Below are positions 58,750 through 64,000 of a DNA stretch of 64,000 bases, one piece after another. The stretch covers positions 124,001 to 188,000 of the forward strand of contig JAUTXW010000881.1 of NCBI GenBank assembly GCA_030620095.1. The letters run 5' to 3'. The DNA is from Kuschelorhynchus macadamiae. Its lineage: Eukaryota > Arthropoda > Insecta > Coleoptera > Curculionidae. How positions within the stretch are numbered: the first letter of the stretch is position 1; each line of letters starts with the position of its first letter. The notes below the pieces were generated by a model. That model was not told the origin of the DNA. It was given only the letters and a program-made list of their open reading frames with translations, and did no database searches. A program made the translations under genes and the position numbers.

Positions 58750-59585
58750 TCATGTATCCAAAAGATATTTCCAAGTGGAGATTGCAGTTTTGCTCAGAAC
58801 AACGCAAAGCGTTATTTCGTGAGTGATATCTCGCTTCAGAGAAGTGGACTGCAGCGGGTAACGACACCTTGACAAGATCGGATCCATCTCATTAATGTGG
58901 GGCTGAACCCATTTTCCACTGCATGACATCTGCAACAAGCACTTTATAATGGCACTGCCGCCTAAATCTCGAACCAAACTATGAGAAAATGCTTACGTCA
59001 GGTAGGGTCTTATATCATCTGTTGAGATGTCCAGCAAAAAACTGCTTGGCATAATATTCTATTTTCATGCGATGGCCCAGGGTTTACCGAAATGCAAAAA
59101 ATCGCACTTTACCTCAATATGTTCAACCTGTTCTCGCGTTTGGTGGCGGAATACCTCCTCTGGGCGGGTATCTTGGCGGATTCACACAGTGATCTCTATA
59201 TTTTTAATGGATAACTAAATGTCCAGCATTATACGGAAGGGATCATTCTGGGACCCATTTGAAATTGTGCGAACGCATCTGGACGTCGTATTTGCTATTT
59301 CTGGATAACAATGTAAGACCGCATAAAGCACAAGTGGTTATAAATACAATTAGTGGCAAGGAACTAAATAATCTTTTTCTTCCTCCAGATCTGAATGCGA
59401 CAGAGCATATATGGGACTTTCCGCAGAGATGGTTGGATAACCATCATCCACCTACTACTCTATAAGAGCTAAGCAATATTTTTCCAGATCTATGGCCAGA
59501 AATACCTCTGCAGAATGTTAATAACTGTATTCTGAGTATGCCAGTAAGTGCAGTGGGGCAACACATTACTAAAATGAAGAATTAA
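58750..59585 (+). pseudogene. Tc1-like transposase relic
   Basis: The + strand carries a decayed Tc1 transposase. The N-terminal region is near 58760-58880 in broken frames; 59259-59465 is the best piece, with SYLLFLDNNVRPHKAQVV (second catalytic Asp, canonical DNDPKH-like block) and LPPDLNATEHIWDFPQRWLD (third catalytic Glu; canonical SPDLNPIEHxWD). The spacing between these is 32 residues, two short of the DD34E norm. The C-terminal remnant IPLQNVNNCILSMPVSAVGQ matches the Tc1 ending. Stops and frameshifts are frequent. Confidence 0.75.
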
Positions 59586-60259
59586 CAAAAATTGATTATT
59601 GTCTTAAATTGTTTTTATTCCTATTATTTGTTATAGTGTAATTCTTATTATGTTTTTAGATTTAAAAATAATAAATATAATAAATTGCTAACTAAAAATC
59701 TTCATAACTCCTAAATTAACCCACTTGTAATTTAATAATAATCCAGATTTCAATAGCGGGGAACATATTTCGGTTACCCTGTACAATTCTCTTTGTGAAG
59801 TAATCAGGTGGTTCCAAAACTGTTTCCGGTGAACTTATTTAGTTTTCAAAAAATGACACAAAGTTAAATCAAAACCCATTCTCTAAAAGTTCACAGTTTA
59901 TCGGAAATGTTGCATTTTCCATAACTTTTTAAAACACTCTGTATATTCAGAAAAGGAAGCATTAAAAGCCAATTAAGTTCTTCACCCAGCAGTAAAATCA
60001 GATTTCACTAGATGCTTTACTATGACAAATAGGGGCACCAAATCAGGCAAAAAAAAATAGAATTTTTATTCATTTTTAAGTAGTTTAATTCCCAAGTTTT
60101 ATACCAAATTTTAAAATATAATGTGTATTTTGACATTTAGCATTATGTAGTTATACTGATCCATTGACCTGTGAAAATAATTTCTGTACATTTCACTGAT
60201 AAATATTGACTATTTTATCTAGGCAAAGGTCTTTGAACTATTAACCTAAGAAAACGATT

Positions 60260-61090
60260 CTATTATGACATAAGAGGACCTGCATTCAATTGGATTAAGA
60301 TGTCCTTGTTGGGATATACAGTTAGTCAAGCTGCCTGGTGTGAATGTCTATAACTGGGCAAATGTAAGAAGTGTAGTACCTTAGGCCAGTATTTTGTGAC
60401 CCATTCTCTTCCTTCTATTTATAAATGACCTTTCTCTGACTGTCATAACAGCTATGTTACACTCTTTGCAGACCACTGTTGTTTATACTGACAATTATAA
60501 AAACCTCTGCATATGAATAAATGAGTGTGTTATAGACATTGCTATACTTGGTTTTTGGTGAATGACCTGTTTAATTAACACAACCACGAAAAGTGCTCCA
60601 TGACAGAATCTTATTGATTAAAGAAGGAAGATCAAGTCTTGTACAACAAGATTCTGTTAAATTTGTGGGTATTTTGATTGACCAATATCTCTCATGGTGC
60701 AACCAAGTCGAGACCATAAGCAACAGACTCTCATCCAAAAACTATGTAATTTTACAACTGAGAGATTACAATCTGTCTTATCTTATGGGTTGCTTGCTTG
60801 GTTAAATACAGATATAATTGCTCGTGTTCTTTATGCCAAAAGAGAATTGATAGAACTATATTTCAGCTGCCTTTCAAGGAATATTGTCAGCAACCTTTCG
60901 GAGTAGAAAAAATTCTGACAACTAGAAACGCCGACAGACTCTACAACCCGATGCACTACTAACTCAGATACAGGAAGCTCCACACAACAATTCTTTAAAA
61001 ATATTTAACTATATGCCTCATGCTTTGCAAAACTTTCTCCAAATTAATACATTTAAATAACAATTAAAATCTATGTTAGCTGAAATCCCT
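60260..61090 (+). pseudogene. Non-LTR reverse transcriptase relic
   Basis: The + strand shows a decayed palm region (LGPILFLLFINDL-like, with TLFADHCCLY near 60455 for the FADD block), then VNDLFN, and the open piece at 60593-60805 with SVKFVGILIDQYLSWCNQVE (canonical FLGIxIDxxLxWxxHI). Beyond 60900 the thumb/C-terminal region is present only as fragments. The FADD equivalent reads FADH, so catalysis is lost. Confidence 0.7.
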
Positions 61091-61591
61091 TTTATTCATT
61101 GTCCAAATTCTCCCTGTTCATGTTTTGACTTTGTATTGTCTAATGAAATAATGTTCCTTTACCAGCTTTTATCAATTTACATAAATGCTTTATTTGTAAA
61201 ATATTGGCAAAAAATTATGTTTTCCAACATTTTTGCATTTTTTTTGCACTTGCAGAGGATATAACACTGTGAACTTTGGCTAATTCAAGTTAAAATTTAC
61301 AAAACAAATTGACCTGATTCCTAATTTTCCAAAGGTTTGAGTTTTCAACAACTGGACTATTAGAAGTTTTGATTGTAATGTTAAACAGTAATAGGAATAA
61401 TTGTTTATTACTTATAGGATCGCTTGAAGCATTCACCTAATTATTTAATTGGTTATTTATTAGCATGCAAAATATATTACTCAAGCAACAAAGTATGACA
61501 CAAGCAATTTAGTAGGCTTTTTTCTAATATACAGGGCCGTTCATAATTTAGGATGTGATTCTTTGACTAATTCTAAATATAAAAGTTCTTA

Positions 61592-61890
61592 TACAGGGTG
61601 CGCCAAACTCAGTGGTCTATTAGAAGTACCTATTAAGAGATTGTTTTAAAAATTTCGCTCAAGGCGAACATAAACTTTATTTTTTAATTGTGTGATGTTG
61701 CTGCTTCTACCCTAAACCAGTAGCAACATCCGTTTTTAAGTGGAATACACTTTATATTATTGTAATTTTATGAATAATTACATTTTTTTTGTTATATTTC
61801 CTATACCTAAAATTGGACCATGTAACTGCCAAACACCTTGATTTGAAATAAAATAGATTTAACTCTCATATCTTAGTTTTTAATTTAAGT
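61592..61890. mobile_element. Half copy of the 22064-type MITE
   Basis: It starts TACAGGGTGCGCCAAACTCA and continues with ACATAAACTTTATTTTTTAA, TGTTGCTGCTTCTACCCTAA, CAACATCCGTTTTTAAG and ATTTCCTATACCTAAA. The last is shared almost exactly with the MITE at 22064-22873, and the block order is the same. The matching second half was not found. Another TACAGGGCCGTTCA terminus lies just upstream at about 61532. Confidence 0.6.
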
Positions 61891-62439
61891 ATTCAAGTCA
61901 TTGACATTTGGAACAATTTACAAAGTGATTTTTTTTTTTTGGAGTCTTGACCCCTTTTTGCAACCCAAACTTTTTTGTCTCAGGCACTTTTTCAAAAAAT
62001 ATCAATTAAATCAATACCAAACATCTAGAATTTAAGATTTTATTGATATTTACAGGTTTACAGGATTTTGTGCTGAAATTTCCTATGTAAAGAAGAGCAT
62101 TTTGCTTAATAACTCTTATCAATGCCACATATAAACATATCAGTAATTTGCTCTTTACACTGAAATTGCTTCATACAGAATTACACTATGTACAGATATG
62201 TATATATGCCTATAAATATTTTGTAATAACTTTTTACAAATTGTATAAACTGTAATTTATTTCTTTTCTTTTTATTTTATTACCAATCAACTATATAGAT
62301 TCATAATATGTGTTATCTCTGTGTAGTGGAATTCTGTACGAAGAACCCGTAGATTTTTTTTATTCATTTTTAAATTACTTTTTATAACTTCATTTATATG
62401 TAGTTGTAGAAGTTGAGGGGAGGCCATAGCCATGCCGGC

Positions 62440-63241
62440 AGGACCAATTTAGGTCCTTGTTCTATACCCCAAGATCTCACCCCAACCGTTTATACCACCT
62501 CCTTAAGATCCTTGAACCTTCAGATCTATTAATATAGGCCAGGATGTCCGTTCAAGATAGGTCATTAGTCTGGCTCTAACTTCACACCTATACAAATAGT
62601 GTAGTGGAGTTTTGAGTCCTCCTCTATTCCTAGCAGTGCTAGGTGTCTACTCAATGCCCCAATCATTTAAGACCACCTTGATTTGCTGTTGAGACAATCC
62701 TAATATGTCCTATCTCATCTTTGTCTGCTATTCCAGAGTGACTAGGAATCCAAAAAAGTTCAACTCTTTTTGCTATTGCCAGTCTTTACAGTGCGTCAGA
62801 GCAATCCTGGACCAAGACTGTATTAGCCTTGGGCCAGTTCAAAGCTTTTAAAGCTGCTTGGCCACTTCATCTTCTAAGCCTTCTCTAACTTGCCCTATCA
62901 TTGCCGCCATCATGAACGCATGTATTTTTGCCTGAAAAACTGTGATGTACTTCCCAAGTAGAAAGCTTTTCCAATGGTTTAATTCCCCTATAAACAGTCC
63001 CGCACCTGACATCTGCGCCTCGGCCATCCGTGACCCGTCCGTGTAACACACTAGCGTTTCGTTTGTGAAACTCACTGCCCCACTCACCCTTTTCAAGGAT
63101 TCTGGGAGCAACCTTGAATGTTGATATGGGCACCTCTCTTCTTGCTATTATTGAGATGCTGCCATGATCGACGATCTCACCTCTCTCCCACCATATGCCT
63201 GAGTCTCTCATTTGTAAGTGGACTATATTTATATAGCCCAT
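62440..63241 (-). pseudogene. Non-LTR retrotransposon RNase H relic
   Basis: On the - strand 62848-63111 reads TLVCYTDGSRMAEAQMSGAG and YITVFQAKIHAFMMAA, the YTDGSK...GAG...VFQAEI...A block of the RNase H domain in I/R1/jockey-type ORF2. Farther down, in another frame near 62770, RVELFWIPSHSGIADKDE is the VxxxWVPGHxGIxGNExAD block with the catalytic His. The Asp of TDG and the Glu region (FQAKI has Lys for Glu) are partly altered, and frameshifts separate the halves. Confidence 0.8.
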
Positions 63242-63264
63242 AAACAGTAAACTATATCGTTTAT

Positions 63265-63670
63265 TAGCTCAGAAAGTGGAATTTTATCAAATATTTAAAC
63301 ATTTTATTAGGACACCATTTGGTTTTGTCCCATACGATTCACACTAGAATTTTGCCACATTTTTGTGAAAAATTTGAGATCCATTCAATAAGCAGTTTTT
63401 TAATAATGATTTTTTAAACAGTTTAGGAGACCGCCATTTTGTTCCGCCAAACTGGATTTTTACAAAAATGTAACCATTCCATCCCCATATAACCTTTGAT
63501 TTTTGACCAAATTGATGTCAATTAAATAATAGTTTTTGGGCTCTACCGCGAACAACAGACTGACAGTAATAGGAGAACATGTCTCTCAGGGTCTAGGGCC
63601 AAGATCTGTAACACCCCAAAAGGGTCATTTTTTCAGAATTACAATACTTCCTTCTTATGAGGGAAGTAAA
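63265..63670 (+). repeat. Dispersed 140-bp-unit repeat family, copy I
   Basis: Units with GACCGCCATTTTGTTCCGCC and a TGGATTTTTACAAAAATG box, then ACCGCGAACAACAGACTGAC and TCTAGGGCCAAGATCTGT, and the terminal hairpin ACTTCCTTCTTATGAGGGAAGT near 63647-63668. This is the same hairpin end as copies C and E, here in the opposite orientation. Confidence 0.7.
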
Positions 63671-64000
63671 CTATCCTTTTATAGATTGTTCCAAAGCCAA
63701 GGTTACTGTTTACAGATCCTACAAAAGTGTAATAATAATATAAATTAAATAATAATAAAACTCAACCATTTTCTATTATGAAAAATATGCTTATTTCCAA
63801 ATAAGCATATATGAACTATTATACTTAAATTAGACAAGATAACATCATAAATGATTAGCTTTTAACCATGAAACACCCTGTATAATTTTAGTTTAGTCTA
63901 GGTACTGGTTCAAATAAACTATCACATTGCTCAATTTATTTTAGGTTCGCAGCATTGTATGAAAAATTAAATAAGGACCAAAAATGCAAAAAAATATAAT
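63671..64000. other. AT-rich end of window
   Basis: Only a CACCCTGTATAAT terminus-like motif near 63874 is seen. Confidence 0.35.

Noticed and set aside
1..64000. CRISPR arrays, bacterial operons, rRNA genes
   Set aside because: No spaced direct repeats, Shine-Dalgarno-led operons or rRNA signatures; the window is clearly eukaryotic.

Overview
This window looks like insect nuclear DNA, most likely from a beetle. That reading is an inference from the AT-rich composition, the intron structure and the mix of transposons. It is mostly repeats and transposon relics, with two recognisable host genes. RpS20 (uS10) lies on the + strand (40980-42592, three coding exons, 120 aa). A DEK-type chromatin protein gene lies on the - strand (47973-53549). 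Five of its 3' exons are visible, ending in the DEK C-terminal domain. Its N-terminal SAP/DEK exons were not found and may lie beyond position 64000. A possible noncoding first exon and promoter of an unidentified - strand gene sits near 37041-37290.

Left part (1-27 kb): relics of hAT, pogo-like and mariner-like transposases; a piggyBac-like TTAA MITE; a structurally complete Tc1/mariner-superfamily element at 12167-14536 with very long inverted repeats, an intron-containing transposase and one in-frame stop; a hAT copy at 15846-17220 with a perfect 8-bp target duplication; palindromic TA-flanked MITEs; and several decayed non-LTR reverse transcriptases. A dispersed family built from diverged 140-bp units with terminal hairpins and internal TA/CA microsatellites recurs from 10 kb to 31 kb and again at 63 kb.

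Middle (27-48 kb): more copies of that family, palindromic MITEs, non-LTR fragments, a tRNA-headed inverted structure (39.0-39.8 kb), RpS20, and a hAT relic with an internal duplication. The DEK gene follows. One of its acidic exons has been duplicated into the adjacent intron and has decayed there, and a 2.3-kb mariner-like element sits in the same intron.

Right part (54-64 kb): the most interesting locus is a tandem array of 278-bp units at 55997-56957, bounded on both sides by (TA)n. Each unit junction encodes a complete type I hammerhead ribozyme (three full copies), so a transcript of the array should self-cleave into 278-nt monomers, as in satellites or retrozymes. Tc1 and non-LTR relics fill the rest. 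None of the transposon-encoded proteins is intact.
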